A stretch of 64,000 bases of DNA from Microbacter sp049976245 (GCA_049976245.1 JBMFIQ010000001.1:62001-126000), one strand, 5' to 3'; numbered from the stretch's first letter, positions 28,362-38,355 are shown. Notes: generated by a model from the letters alone, not told the origin. Numbers and translations: made by a program.

Positions 28362-29066
28362 TCAGTAGATGACAGCGGCCAAAAAGGCCATGCTGACGTT
28401 CAATTTGTCCACTTTTTGCAGCGCTTTGACGCAGGCTTCCATCGTTGATCCGGTGGTAATGACGTCATCCACAAGGAGGATGTGTTTCTCTTTTAATGCG
28501 GCCACATCCTGCACATCAAAAATGCCGCTGGTATTTTCCCAACGTTCGTAAACGCCTTTTTTGGTTTGAGTTGGATTTTCAATGACTCGTATCAGGTGAT
28601 GTGTGTCCACGGGCACATTCAGCTTCTCCGAAATACCTTTGGCAATCCATTCGCTTTGATTGTAGCCTCGTTTGGCCAATTTCTTTGGATGCAGTGGAAC
28701 GGGAATGATCAGATCAACATCGAATCCGGGAATTCCATTGATTTTTTCACCCAACATGCGTCCCATCACGGCTCCAAGGTCTTTGTTGCCTTTGTATTTT
28801 AAATGATGCAGGATCAGTTGGCTATGGGTTTCTTTTTGAAAGATGAAAAGCGCCGTGGCACGACAAACCGGAATCTTTCCCCAAAAACGTTGCTCAATCG
28901 GATTGTCGGGCTGCAAATGAAAGGAAGTAAAAGCAAGTTCCGACAAGCATTGAAAACAAAGGTGTTGTTCGCCTTGCACCAACGTTTTGTGGCAGGCTAT
29001 GCAGGTGTTTGGATAAATCAGGTTGAGAAATTCTGAAATGGTTTTTTTGATCGGAATGCCGTTCAT
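28362..29066 (-). CDS. ComF-family phosphoribosyltransferase
   Basis: The 234-residue protein has a four-cysteine zinc ribbon (Cys22, Cys25, Cys37, Cys40) followed by a type I phosphoribosyltransferase domain with the PRPP-binding loop LLVDDVITTGSTMEA. ComF relatives take part in DNA uptake or in unassigned nucleotide salvage; the substrate is unknown. It is convergent with psd with no intergenic base. Confidence 0.88.
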   Translation of the reverse strand: MNGIPIKKTISEFLNLIYPNTCIACHKTLVQGEQHLCFQCLSELAFTSFHLQPDNPIEQRFWGKIPVCRATALFIFQKETHSQLILHHLKYKGNKDLGAVMGRMLGEKINGIPGFDVDLIIPVPLHPKKLAKRGYNQSEWIAKGISEKLNVPVDTHHLIRVIENPTQTKKGVYERWENTSGIFDVQDVAALKEKHILLVDDVITTGSTMEACVKALQKVDKLNVSMAFLAAVIY

Positions 29067-29150
29067 GATTTTAGCTGTTTATAATGACAAAATTTGATTT
29101 TTGGCGTGTTATTTCCGCTACCGGGGTTTTTACGCATAAAAATTTGCATT

Positions 29151-30047
29151 TCATTGAACAGAATGTTCCGATTTTGGTTTGGTTTCGCGATAAACGAGGA
29201 ATGCCATTGGAATAAACAACGCCATGCCGATAAGCGAGAGACTCCAATAGGAATGTGTTCCAAGTTGATTTAAAAAATCGTATCCTTGATGATTGGCGAT
29301 TTGGTAACCAATCAAAACACCAACGGCATTGTTGGTAAAATGAGCAATGACGGGCAACCAGATGGTGCCTGACCAAACGAACAGATAACCGAGGTAAGCT
29401 CCTAAAAGCATTCGGGGAAGGAACCCGTAAAATTCCATGTGAACGGCACTAAAAATAATGGCCGTGAGCCACACAGCAACATGCGTATTGAGTTTTTCCG
29501 AAAAGATTCGTTGTACTGTTGCGCGAAAAAAGAACTCTTCGGCCAATGCCGGAATGAAGGCAATCAACACAACATTGAAGAGCAATCCCGTCCAATGATG
29601 TACGAAAAGAAACCGATTGACCAATGCATCGTTCATGGCTTCCATCTGCTTCATCCAATCTTCCAGCCACGACAATCCCGCAGGCAATGCAAGATGTGCG
29701 TTCCAATCGCCAAGAAGATTGATGAAGGGTTGTATTACCAACATGCTGAGCAAGGTGAGCATCCAAAGTTGATGGCTTGCGATTCGGTGAATCATTAAAG
29801 TCTTTGCAACAGGTTGTTTAAGAATCCAGACTAAAACGAAAGGAGGCAATAAGAACATGGTTGTGGAGGTGACTAATTGAAGTCCTTTCAAATAGTTGAC
29901 GTTTGACATCCATGTTGAAACGGATTGGTGAAACAGCGAGGCAAGCAGCGGCGTGATGCTTTGCCAGAGAAGGATGGCTGAAAAAGTCAAAACCACGGCA
30001 ATGGCAATGACAAGAAGAAATTGAATGCTTGGTTTATAGTGTTTCAT
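29151..30047 (-). CDS. CPBP intramembrane metalloprotease
   Basis: A 298-residue membrane protein with about eight hydrophobic segments. The Abi/CAAX-protease motifs are present: EEFFFRATVQ with the paired glutamates and arginine, a histidine in FSAVHMEFYGF, and HFTNNAVGV with the last His and Asn. Bacterial members process unknown peptides or resist bacteriocins. It lies upstream of comF with an 84-bp gap, in the same direction. Confidence 0.87.
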   Translation of the reverse strand: MKHYKPSIQFLLVIAIAVVLTFSAILLWQSITPLLASLFHQSVSTWMSNVNYLKGLQLVTSTTMFLLPPFVLVWILKQPVAKTLMIHRIASHQLWMLTLLSMLVIQPFINLLGDWNAHLALPAGLSWLEDWMKQMEAMNDALVNRFLFVHHWTGLLFNVVLIAFIPALAEEFFFRATVQRIFSEKLNTHVAVWLTAIIFSAVHMEFYGFLPRMLLGAYLGYLFVWSGTIWLPVIAHFTNNAVGVLIGYQIANHQGYDFLNQLGTHSYWSLSLIGMALFIPMAFLVYRETKPKSEHSVQ

Positions 30048-30562
30048 GTGGTTATGATTGATTTTTTAAGGATGAATAATGAACCAATGTGATCATTGTC
30101 ATTTATAAGAATGATTGGCATTGTTCTCTATGCATAAATGATGGAGTGCTTCCTGTTTTTTTGTCAATGGTATTGTGATTGCATGTTATGTTCGATTAAA
30201 TGTTTTATTCACATCGTCATCGGATTGATTCAACAAACAAAAATAGACAACTTTAGGATAACTGCCAAAGCGTCATTTCGAAATTGACGAAGTGACCTGA
30301 TAAAGGCAGGTTGAATGAATGTTGCAAAATATGTGTAACTTTGTGGCAAGTCAAGCGAAGAACGTTGCACAACCATCTTGATAGGCCTGAATAATCTGGC
30401 AAAATACGGGCTCATCGGTGTTTGGTTTCAACTGTTTAGAAAGAAAATCAATCCTTCAACACGACGCATTGGTTTGTTGAGAAATTCGGCAAAACAACAT
30501 GTGTCGTTTAAAGATGGAGAAGAAAAAAAAACAAAAATCGGCAAAGCCATCAATACATTTTT
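30048..30562. other. divergent intergenic region before ftsE, 515 bp
   Basis: It contains the TAACTTTG box at 30336 and a long leader before ftsE. A plus-strand open frame from 30378 overlaps ftsE in another frame and looks like a shadow. Confidence 0.55.
30311..30343 (+). promoter_or_regulatory. promoter for ftsE
   Basis: TTG at 30311-30313, a 22-base spacer and an exact -7 box TAACTTTG at 30336-30343. The predicted leader is about 210 nt. Confidence 0.5.
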
Positions 30563-31381
30563 ATGGAAAATCCAATCATTCATTATCAGGATGTCGATGT
30601 TGTTCATGAAAAATCCGTCATTCTTCAACATGTGCAGTGGGACATCTCACAAGGTGATTTTGTTTATTTATTGGGAAGCGTCGGAAGCGGGAAAAGTTCA
30701 TTGTTGAAGACATTATATGGTGAGATTCCGATCAAAAACGGCATTGCGGAGATTTTTGATTACGATTTACGGAAGATCAAACGACGTCAACTTCCGCATT
30801 TGCGTAAAAAAATTGGCATTGTTTTTCAGGATTTTCAACTTTTAGCCGATCGGTCCGTGTATCAAAATCTGTTGTTTGTTCTCAAGGCTACAGGTTGGAA
30901 AAACAAGAAAGAGATGGCCGATCAGGTTGTTCAGGTACTCGAACAGGTTGGGATGGAACATGCCCGAAATAAGTTTCCGCACCAACTTTCCGGAGGCGAG
31001 CAGCAACGTGTGGCCATTGCCAGAGCGTTGTTAAATTCTCCCGAATTGATTTTGGCTGACGAACCCACAGGCAATGTTGATTTTAAAACAGGGGAAAAAT
31101 TGATGCGCATTTTGTACGAGATTCATCAAGCCGGGACAACCGTCATTGTGGCCACTCATTTTGTTCAATGGGTTGAACTGTTTCCGGGAAGGGTGTTTAA
31201 TCTGGATGCTCAATTACTCACAGAACAATCTACATGGCAACGAGAGGCTGTGAAAGATGACGTCGAATGGACTGCCCAAGAGAAGGCCGAAGTGAACGAT
31301 GAGGACGATTTGTCCGATCGTTATCCCGTTACATCAGAGGAAGCGCTTGATGCACCTAACGAAAACGAGTCGGATGTTTAA
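30563..31381 (+). CDS. ftsE: cell division ATP-binding protein FtsE
   Basis: FtsE is the ATPase of the FtsEX complex, which controls cell-wall hydrolases at the septum. The 272-residue protein has Walker A GSVGSGKSS, the Q-loop FQDFQLL, signature LSGGEQQRVAIARAL and Walker B LILADEPTGN. The last 50 residues form an unusually long acidic tail rich in Glu and Asp. No ftsX is adjacent. A LolD-like exporter ATPase is an alternative. Confidence 0.87.
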   Translation: MENPIIHYQDVDVVHEKSVILQHVQWDISQGDFVYLLGSVGSGKSSLLKTLYGEIPIKNGIAEIFDYDLRKIKRRQLPHLRKKIGIVFQDFQLLADRSVYQNLLFVLKATGWKNKKEMADQVVQVLEQVGMEHARNKFPHQLSGGEQQRVAIARALLNSPELILADEPTGNVDFKTGEKLMRILYEIHQAGTTVIVATHFVQWVELFPGRVFNLDAQLLTEQSTWQREAVKDDVEWTAQEKAEVNDEDDLSDRYPVTSEEALDAPNENESDV

Positions 31382-31392
31382 GCGCCTGTTCG

Positions 31393-33231
31393 TCAGAACG
31401 ACTGCATATCGTAGAGTTTTTTGTAATAGCCGTTGAGCGCCAGCAATTCATCATGTTTCCCTCGTTCCACGATACGCCCTTCGTGCAGAACACAAATTTC
31501 GTCAGCTCGTTTGATGGTTGATAGTCGGTGTGCAATGACAATGGATGTTCTGTTTTGCATCAATTGATCAATGGCATCTTGCACCAGTCGTTCCGATTCC
31601 GTGTCGAGCGAAGAGGTGGCTTCATCCAGCAGCAAAATGGGCGGATTTTTCAAAATGGCACGGGCAATGCTGATCCGTTGTTTTTGGCCACCCGACAATT
31701 TGGTTCCCCGATCGCCAACCTTTGTTTCATAGCCTTGTTCCGAAGCCACGATAAAATCATGGGCATTGGCTATTTTGGCAGCTTCAATTACCTGTTCATC
31801 TGTGGCGTGATCAACTCCAAACTTGATGTTATTTAGGAAAGTATCGTTGAACAAGATGGGTTCTTGATTGACATAACCGATCAATTCCCGCAGTTCGTGC
31901 AACGCAACATCCTTGATGTTGATTCCGTCAATGAGTAACTCTCCCTTGTCTACATCATAAAAACGAGGCAATAAATCGGCAATGGTCGATTTGCCTGAAC
32001 CCGATTGTCCCACAATGGCAATGGTTTTTCCACGTTCAATGGTGAGGTCAATGTCACGCAAAATCCATTCATTCTGATATTTAAACCAAACATTCCTGTA
32101 TTGGATGACGCTTGAAAATTGATGCAGCGGTTTGGGCTTATCGATGACGGTTAACGAGTTGTCTGCTTTCAATATTTTGTCAATTCGCTCCAACGATGCC
32201 AATCCTTTTTGAATGCTGTAAACGGCTTTCGAAAGGTCTTTGGATGGATTGATGATGCTGTAGAAAATGATCAGGTAGTAAATAAACGTTGGGGCAGTGA
32301 TGTGGCTGTGATGTGTTAGGATCAACATGCCGCCAAACCAGAGTAAAATGGCAATGACTACAGTGCCAAGAAATTCGCTCATCGGGTGAGCCAACAAATA
32401 GCGTGTATTCAGGCGGGTGAAGGTTCGGCGAAGTTGTTCGTTGGTTTCCGAAAAACTTTTTTTCATTTTTTCTTCTGCATTGAAGGCTTTGATAATGCGC
32501 AATCCGCCCAGGGTCTCTTCAATGCGAATGAGCAATTGACCCAATTGTTGCTGACCGATCAATGATTTGGCTTTTAGTTTTTTACCAACCAATCCGATTA
32601 AGTAGCCGCTCACGGGCAATAACACCAAAACAAAAAGCGTGAGTTGCCAACTGATTAGAAACAGCGTAATGACATAAACCAAGATGATGATGGGATTTTT
32701 AAATACCATGTCGAGCGAACTGATGACGGAGTTCTCAATTTCACTCACATCGCCGGTCATTCGTGAAATAATGTCGCCTTTTCGTTCTTCAGTGAAAAAA
32801 GCCAACGGTAAACTAAGCACTTTATTGTAAATGTCGCGGCGTAAATCGCGTAATACGCCGGTGCGGATGGGAACAATGAAATAGTTGGCTAAGAAAGACA
32901 ATCCTGTTTTGAAAAAAGTGGTTGTCACCAAAAAAAGACCTAACAAAGCTAAGGTCAGGATGGCGCCATGTTCGTGAATGATATTGGTCAAGAACCAAAA
33001 AATGTTGTTTTTCCATGCAGCAGTGATGTGTCCCAGAGATTCGCCCCACGACCATGATTGATAGGAATAGGTAGCGGTTTCGATACCAAAAAGAATTTGT
33101 AAAATCGGAATGATGGCGCCAAATGAAAACAAGCTGAATAAAGTGGATAAGATGTTGCTTAAGACACTTCCAACAACGAATTTTTTGTAGGGCGGAATAA
33201 AACGCTTGAGTATTTTTAGAAAGCTGTTCAC
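31393..33231 (-). CDS. ABC exporter, MsbA-like (permease-ATPase fusion)
   Basis: A 612-residue half-transporter. Residues 1-320 carry six membrane segments and the GDIISRMTGDVSEIE intracellular loop of type IV exporters. The ATPase has GQSGSGKST, LSGGQKQRISIARAI and LLLDEATSSLD. MsbA-like proteins flip lipid A or other lipids or drugs. The start appears to be GTG at 33231, as no nearby ATG fits MNSFLKILKRFIPP. It is last in the kdsB-purB-exporter run (27 bp after purB). Co-location with kdsB fits a lipopolysaccharide role but does not prove it. Confidence 0.88.
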   Translation of the reverse strand: MNSFLKILKRFIPPYKKFVVGSVLSNILSTLFSLFSFGAIIPILQILFGIETATYSYQSWSWGESLGHITAAWKNNIFWFLTNIIHEHGAILTLALLGLFLVTTTFFKTGLSFLANYFIVPIRTGVLRDLRRDIYNKVLSLPLAFFTEERKGDIISRMTGDVSEIENSVISSLDMVFKNPIIILVYVITLFLISWQLTLFVLVLLPVSGYLIGLVGKKLKAKSLIGQQQLGQLLIRIEETLGGLRIIKAFNAEEKMKKSFSETNEQLRRTFTRLNTRYLLAHPMSEFLGTVVIAILLWFGGMLILTHHSHITAPTFIYYLIIFYSIINPSKDLSKAVYSIQKGLASLERIDKILKADNSLTVIDKPKPLHQFSSVIQYRNVWFKYQNEWILRDIDLTIERGKTIAIVGQSGSGKSTIADLLPRFYDVDKGELLIDGINIKDVALHELRELIGYVNQEPILFNDTFLNNIKFGVDHATDEQVIEAAKIANAHDFIVASEQGYETKVGDRGTKLSGGQKQRISIARAILKNPPILLLDEATSSLDTESERLVQDAIDQLMQNRTSIVIAHRLSTIKRADEICVLHEGRIVERGKHDELLALNGYYKKLYDMQSF

Positions 33232-33258
33232 TATGATGAATTTAGTTGATGTGCAATG

Positions 33259-34602
33259 TTATAAACCGGTATAATTTTGTGGGGTGATGTTGCGCAATTC
33301 CTTTTTGACTGCCTCGCTGACGTCCAACTGATCAATAAAAGCCTTGAGCGAAGTTTCGGAAATCGGCTCATTGGTGCGGGTCAGTGTTTTGAGGGCTTCG
33401 TAGGGGGCGGGATATCCTTCGCGTCGCAAAATGGTTTGAACGGCTTCAGCCACAACAGCCCAGTTGTTGTTCAAATCCTCCGAAATGGCGGTTTCGTGAA
33501 GGAGTAATTTATCCAATCCTTTGTGCAAACTGTCGAAAGCAATGATGGTGTGTGCAAAAGGCACTCCGACGTTGCGCAGCACGGTGGAGTCGGTTAAATC
33601 TCTTTGCAAACGGGAAACAGGAAGTTTTTGCGATAAAAAATCAAACAACGCATTGGCAATTCCCAGATTTCCTTCGGCATTTTCAAAATCAATCGGATTC
33701 ACTTTGTGAGGCATGGCCGACGATCCGACTTCGCCGGCTTTGATCCGTTGTTTGAAATAATTCATGGAGATGTACATCCAGAAGTCGCGGCTCAAATCGA
33801 TTAAAATGGTGTTCAATCGTTTCATGCCGTCGAAGAGCGCCGCCAAGTGATCATAATTGGAGATTTGCGTGGTCCATTGTTCGCGTTGAAGTCCGAGCGA
33901 ATTGGCCACAAAGTCATCAGCGATCTTTTTCCAGTCGATTTCGGGAAACGCTACATGATGCGCGTTGAAGTTGCCTGTGGCGCCGCCAAATTTGGCAGTT
34001 ATTGGCACTTGTTTTAGCAATTTCCGTTGCTCTTCGAGTCGATAGACAAACACCATAATTTCTTTTCCCAGACGGGTAGGTGAAGCCGGTTGGCCATGTG
34101 TCCTTGCCAGCATGGGAATGGTTGCCCATTGTTGAGCCATTTCGCGAAGTTGTTCCGTCAATTGAAGCAACAACAGATCGTAGTGTGTTGTCAAGGCTTC
34201 TTTCACGGCAAGAGGAAAAGCGGTGTTGTTGATGTCCTGTGAAGTGAGCCCGAAATGAATAAATTCTTTGAATGAATCCAAATGCAGTTGATCAAATTTT
34301 TCTTTAATAAAATATTCCACCGCTTTCACGTCGTGGTTGGTGGTTTGCTCGATGGTTTTGATTCGTTGCGCATCTTCTTCCGAAAAGTCGGCATAGATGT
34401 TTCTTAACAATGGGAACATCGTGGCCTCAAATCCTTGCAGCGGCTTCAACGGGATGTTGCACAGCATGATGAAATATTCAATTTCGACGAGGACACGATA
34501 ACGCATCCATGCAAATTCGGAGAAATAGGCATCCAACGAGGCTGTTTTTGAGCGATAACGACCGTCAACAGGCGAAATGGCCGAAAGAGATGATAGTTGC
34601 AT
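33259..34602 (-). CDS. purB: adenylosuccinate lyase
   Basis: PurB acts twice in purine synthesis, splitting SAICAR and adenylosuccinate with release of fumarate. The 447-residue protein has the fumarase-superfamily signature GSSAMPHKVNPIDFENAEG, the TNHDVKAVEY motif and HFGLTSQDINNTA. Length fits the longer PurB class. It sits 22 bp after kdsB and 27 bp before the ABC exporter. Confidence 0.96.
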   Translation of the reverse strand: MQLSSLSAISPVDGRYRSKTASLDAYFSEFAWMRYRVLVEIEYFIMLCNIPLKPLQGFEATMFPLLRNIYADFSEEDAQRIKTIEQTTNHDVKAVEYFIKEKFDQLHLDSFKEFIHFGLTSQDINNTAFPLAVKEALTTHYDLLLLQLTEQLREMAQQWATIPMLARTHGQPASPTRLGKEIMVFVYRLEEQRKLLKQVPITAKFGGATGNFNAHHVAFPEIDWKKIADDFVANSLGLQREQWTTQISNYDHLAALFDGMKRLNTILIDLSRDFWMYISMNYFKQRIKAGEVGSSAMPHKVNPIDFENAEGNLGIANALFDFLSQKLPVSRLQRDLTDSTVLRNVGVPFAHTIIAFDSLHKGLDKLLLHETAISEDLNNNWAVVAEAVQTILRREGYPAPYEALKTLTRTNEPISETSLKAFIDQLDVSEAVKKELRNITPQNYTGL

Positions 34603-34624
34603 GAGTGATCGGGATTGAGACGAG

Positions 34625-35392
34625 TTATGAATGAAATTGATGAAAAAATTGTCGGGCGCGTTCTAAGTCTTCAGGAGTGTCCACGGCAATGGTTTCCACA
34701 TGAACCACTGCGGTTTGCACACGATATCCGTTTTCAATCCATCGTAACTGTTCGAGCGATTCCGCCAATTCGAGTGAAGAAGGCGGCAATTGCGTGATTT
34801 CTTTCAATATGTCGGTACGATAAGCATACATCCCAATGTGTTTATAATAGGTGTGATGAAGCAACCATTCGTCATGCTGCACTGAGCGACAGTAGGGAAT
34901 GATGGAGCGACTAAAATAGAGCGCTTCTTTTCGTTGATTTATCACCACTTTGGGAACATTGGGGTTGAAGAGCTGTTCAAAATCATCTTTGTCGGAAAAC
35001 GGCTTGATCAACGTGGCTATTTGAGTTGATTCTTGATCGAAACAATGTTTTAGCAATTGAATGTGTTCCGGTTTGATGAAGGGCTCATCGCCTTGAATGT
35101 TGATCACCACATCAAACGGTTTCGATTGTAAGGTCAAAGCTTCAAAACAGCGATCCGTCCCACTTCGATGTTGATCGGAAGTCATCACGGCATCGCCGCC
35201 AAATGATTTTACCGCCTCGAAAATGCGTTGATCGTCTGTTGCTACCACTACGTTGTCCAACACTTGAGCCGCTTGTTCATACACATGCTGAATCATTGGT
35301 TTTCCGCCAATGTCGGCCAAAGGTTTCCCTGGAAACCGCGATGAAGCATAACGAGCGGGAATGATTCCTATAAAACGTAATGGATGAGCCAT
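34625..35392 (-). CDS. kdsB: 3-deoxy-manno-octulosonate cytidylyltransferase
   Basis: KdsB makes CMP-Kdo, the donor for the inner core of lipopolysaccharide. The 255-residue protein shows the nucleotidyltransferase opening IIPARYASSRFPGKPL, MTSDQHRSGTDRC, NIQGDEPFI and YCRSVQ. All are typical and intact. It begins a probable kdsB-purB-exporter operon with its own -7 box upstream. Confidence 0.96.
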   Translation of the reverse strand: MAHPLRFIGIIPARYASSRFPGKPLADIGGKPMIQHVYEQAAQVLDNVVVATDDQRIFEAVKSFGGDAVMTSDQHRSGTDRCFEALTLQSKPFDVVINIQGDEPFIKPEHIQLLKHCFDQESTQIATLIKPFSDKDDFEQLFNPNVPKVVINQRKEALYFSRSIIPYCRSVQHDEWLLHHTYYKHIGMYAYRTDILKEITQLPPSSLELAESLEQLRWIENGYRVQTAVVHVETIAVDTPEDLERARQFFHQFHS

Positions 35393-35427
35393 GGTAATGG
35401 TTCTTCTCTTTAACGGTGATGAAAGTA

Positions 35428-35435
35428 CAAAGATA
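35428..35435 (-). promoter_or_regulatory. -7 box TATCTTTG for kdsB
   Basis: Exact TAnnTTTG match on the minus strand, 35 bases before the kdsB ATG. Confidence 0.5.
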
Positions 35436-35477
35436 CAAAATTATCACCAACAGAATATGCGTGGAATGAGCGATGGG

Positions 35478-35945
35478 CTAATTTCGCAAGGTAGCGATCA
35501 GTCGCTTAGGGTGAGTCAACAGTTCCAAAGCATCCGTGATTGAAGTGCAGACCACATCGGCTTCTGATATGAGCGGAGCATAAGTGCCCTCTTTTTGAAT
35601 CACGGCAATACCCAATACTGCTTCTTTTAACATGATTTTGTCGTTTCGTCCGTTACCTACGGCCAATACATGTTCGGCTCCAAGTTTTTTGACAAACTCA
35701 CCTTTTTGTCTATCTTGTTGCAACGGATCGATGACTTTAACTTCGCATGGGATCTCTGCCATGGCATTGACTACCGAGCCAAACGTATCGGCTGTAATCA
35801 CATGAATTGTTAAATGACGATTCAGCTGATGTAGCAATTCAGTTACTCCATTTATCAGCACTCCGTCTTCTGCCAAAGTTCCGTTGTAGTCCAATACCAG
35901 ATGATCTAAACGAATGGTTTGTAAACCGGGAATTTGAATGTTCAT
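35478..35945 (-). CDS. HAD-like soluble P-type-ATPase-related phosphatase
   Basis: A 155-residue HAD-fold protein without cap domain or membrane segment. Motif I is DYNGTLAEDG, so the second Asp of the usual DxDxT is Asn. The nucleophile Asp and the Gly-Thr pair are kept, much as in P-type ATPases (DKTGT). Motif II is VITADTFG, and the last acidic motif is VGNGRNDKIML. This matches the COG4087 family of unknown substrate. The only ATG is at 35945. It lies 39 bp after the MutS-like gene. Confidence 0.8.
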   Translation of the reverse strand: MNIQIPGLQTIRLDHLVLDYNGTLAEDGVLINGVTELLHQLNRHLTIHVITADTFGSVVNAMAEIPCEVKVIDPLQQDRQKGEFVKKLGAEHVLAVGNGRNDKIMLKEAVLGIAVIQKEGTYAPLISEADVVCTSITDALELLTHPKRLIATLRN

Positions 35946-35984
35946 TGAAATCAATTTTTGTTGAAAATGTTGTTTGTGGTTGTT

Positions 35985-37301
35985 TTACGTTTGCTTTTCT
36001 AACATTTTGAGAATATTCTCCTTCATAATCAAGGTCATGCCGAGTCTCATGGAGCTCACTCCTTCTTTTAGCTGATAAGTAAATACCGGTTGTCCATTTT
36101 CCAGAAACGAATCAAAATAGCGTGTTTGAATGGAATCAATGGATGAAAGGTGTTCAGCCACTTCGGTCAGATGAGATGAAATGACGAACAGGCTGTTATC
36201 CCATGAAGCCAATTTTGTTGTCACAACGGATAGCGCATCAAACGCATCTTTGACATTGGTGCCCCGAAACAATTCATCGAAGATCACGAACATGTATTCG
36301 CCTTTTGAAAGCAATTCGGCAAGGTGTTTCACTCGTTGTACTTCGCTAAAAAAATAGCTGTATCCGCTCGAAATGTTATCAACGTAGGTGATGCCCGTCA
36401 ACAATCGATCTTGATAGGAGAGCGTCGCTTTCAGGGCAGGCAATCCCATGCCAAGATGGGCAAAATAGAGAGCCAATCCGATGGACTTTAAAAAAGTGGT
36501 CTTCCCTGACATGTTTGGTCCGGTGAGAAACAACAGATGATGCGCTTTATCAATGGTTACGGAAACCGGAATGCCCTCTTTTAGTAAAGGATGACGTAAT
36601 TCCTGCACCTCAAACAGTGGCTCGGAATTTTTCCGCCACGCGGGGAATGTAAAACCAAACATTCGCGCCGTAGAAGCCATGGAGATCAGTGCGTCGAGTT
36701 CAAAATATTGTTCGATTAGCGCTTTAAATGGTTCTTTCAAAGTTAGCCGCAATAGTTGATCGGCCTGCAACCAACGATGAAAAGAGACGTGATGATGTTC
36801 GATCAAGGATTTGGCTTTTTGAAAATCACGATCATGCCAGATAAACTCCACCTGTTTGTTGAATGTTGCCAAAACGGATGGCAGATTGTCATGGTCGGCA
36901 TTCAACCATTGATGCAATGTTTCGACCAAACGAACGGCTTCGGGCAAACTGCTTTGAAGAAAGCGATAGGATGATAAATCGGCCATTACAAACTGAAGGC
37001 TTGACCAAAGGCTTGTGGAAGCAACGGTGTCGATGTTGGACGAAAAATATTCATCCAAAGCATTTAGCTCCATGTCTCCAAACGGTAATCGATCCTTCAA
37101 ATCATGATCGACCAAATAATGGATGGTTTGTTCCTGAATCAGTAGATCATCGAATCCATGAGGAGGATTGCTCATCTTTTCAAGGAGTCGATTGCTGCCT
37201 CCGGTTGTTCGTGTTTTGTTCATCCACTGGAAAATGGATGTGTGATCCTGATCACCCCCGAAAATATCCAAATCCTTCAACGTTTGTTTGTCAATCAACA
37301 T
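35985..37301 (-). CDS. MutS-like DNA-binding ATPase (core and ATPase domains only)
   Basis: The 438-residue protein has the MutS lever/core region (about 1-240) and the MutS ATPase: Walker A GPNMSGKTT, FSEVQRVKHLAELL, Walker B FVIFDELFRGTN and the helix after it. The mismatch-reading N-terminal domain of MutS is absent. Such short proteins are common in Bacteroidetes, but their role is not known and they are not the main mismatch-repair MutS. ATG 37301 (MLIDKQTLKDLD) is the first good start. Confidence 0.85.
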   Translation of the reverse strand: MLIDKQTLKDLDIFGGDQDHTSIFQWMNKTRTTGGSNRLLEKMSNPPHGFDDLLIQEQTIHYLVDHDLKDRLPFGDMELNALDEYFSSNIDTVASTSLWSSLQFVMADLSSYRFLQSSLPEAVRLVETLHQWLNADHDNLPSVLATFNKQVEFIWHDRDFQKAKSLIEHHHVSFHRWLQADQLLRLTLKEPFKALIEQYFELDALISMASTARMFGFTFPAWRKNSEPLFEVQELRHPLLKEGIPVSVTIDKAHHLLFLTGPNMSGKTTFLKSIGLALYFAHLGMGLPALKATLSYQDRLLTGITYVDNISSGYSYFFSEVQRVKHLAELLSKGEYMFVIFDELFRGTNVKDAFDALSVVTTKLASWDNSLFVISSHLTEVAEHLSSIDSIQTRYFDSFLENGQPVFTYQLKEGVSSMRLGMTLIMKENILKMLEKQT

Positions 37302-37443
37302 GATGGAAGTTGTTAATAAATTGTTTTTCAACTATTTTTCCTGCTTTTGAGTCTTCTGTTGATTTTTTTTGATACCAAGCATTGTCGGCTGTCGGATGTG
37401 TTGATGAGGTTTGGTTGTCAATTTTGACTATTTAACCCAATGT

Positions 37444-38355
37444 TTATCCATTTAAAGTCAGTTCCTTGAAAACATTTTCCATCGTGCGTCGTTGATGTTG
37501 CAAGGTGAGAATTTCCAATTGACGGGCAACTGCAAAATGAAACAAGCCGGCTCTTACATCCGCGTTGCTGTGTATCTCAAAAAAGGTGGAAGATATTGGT
37601 ACAATGTGATTGACGTGTTCAAGCGTCATCAAAAGATTTGTTTCTACCGGTGTGGAAAATTCTACCTGCGTGACAACATCGCCTTGGGTGTGTTGCGTCA
37701 ATAATTCCTCTTCACTGCCGTCCGCCACAATGTGGCCTTGGTGAATAATGATGACACGTTTGCACAGTGCTTTGACTTCCTGCATGATGTGTGTGGAAAA
37801 CAACACGGTTTTTTCTTTCCCCAATTCCCGGATCAATTGTCGAATTTCTTCCAGTTGATTTGGATCGAGGCCGGTGGTAGGTTCATCCAGTATTAACACT
37901 TCAGGGTTGTGCATCAATGCTTGAGCTAAGCCAACACGTTGGCGAAATCCTTTGGATAAATCTCCAATGCGTTTTTTGTATTCATGCGTCAATCCGGTTC
38001 GTTCAATCATCTCATCAACGCGCGATCCGGCTTGTTTTCCCAAATGATACAATCCTGCAATGTAAAGCAGATATTCTTTAACGTATAAATCGGGATAAAG
38101 AGGGTTATGTTCAGGTAAATAACCGATGTGACGGCGAATCTCCACATTGGATTCGTCCACAACCGTGCCGTTGATTTCGGCATAGCCCTCATCTGCCTTT
38201 AAAAAACCAGTTGCAATTTTCATCAAGGTAGATTTTCCGGCTCCGTTTGGGCCTAAGAAACCGGCCACTTCGCCGTCTTGTACCTGAAACGAGACTTGCT
38301 CTAAAGCTGCCTGTTTGCCGTAATATTTCGAAATACTGTGCAGTGTTAATGACAT
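37444..38355 (-). CDS. gldA: ABC transporter ATPase, GldA-type
   Basis: The 303-residue protein is a stand-alone ABC ATPase: GPNGAGKST, signature LSKGFRQRVGLAQAL and Walker B VLILDEPTTGLD. The C-terminal 80-residue extension ending TMENVFKELTL matches GldA, the ATPase associated with gliding and type IX secretion loci in Bacteroidetes. Its membrane partners (GldF/GldG type) are not in the window. I start at ATG 38355 (MSLTLHSISKYYG); the frame extends upstream but lacks homology. Confidence 0.83.
   Translation of the reverse strand: MSLTLHSISKYYGKQAALEQVSFQVQDGEVAGFLGPNGAGKSTLMKIATGFLKADEGYAEINGTVVDESNVEIRRHIGYLPEHNPLYPDLYVKEYLLYIAGLYHLGKQAGSRVDEMIERTGLTHEYKKRIGDLSKGFRQRVGLAQALMHNPEVLILDEPTTGLDPNQLEEIRQLIRELGKEKTVLFSTHIMQEVKALCKRVIIIHQGHIVADGSEEELLTQHTQGDVVTQVEFSTPVETNLLMTLEHVNHIVPISSTFFEIHSNADVRAGLFHFAVARQLEILTLQHQRRTMENVFKELTLNG

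Noticed and set aside
30378..30707. 109-codon frame overlapping ftsE
   Set aside because: Runs out of frame into a certain gene; no protein features.
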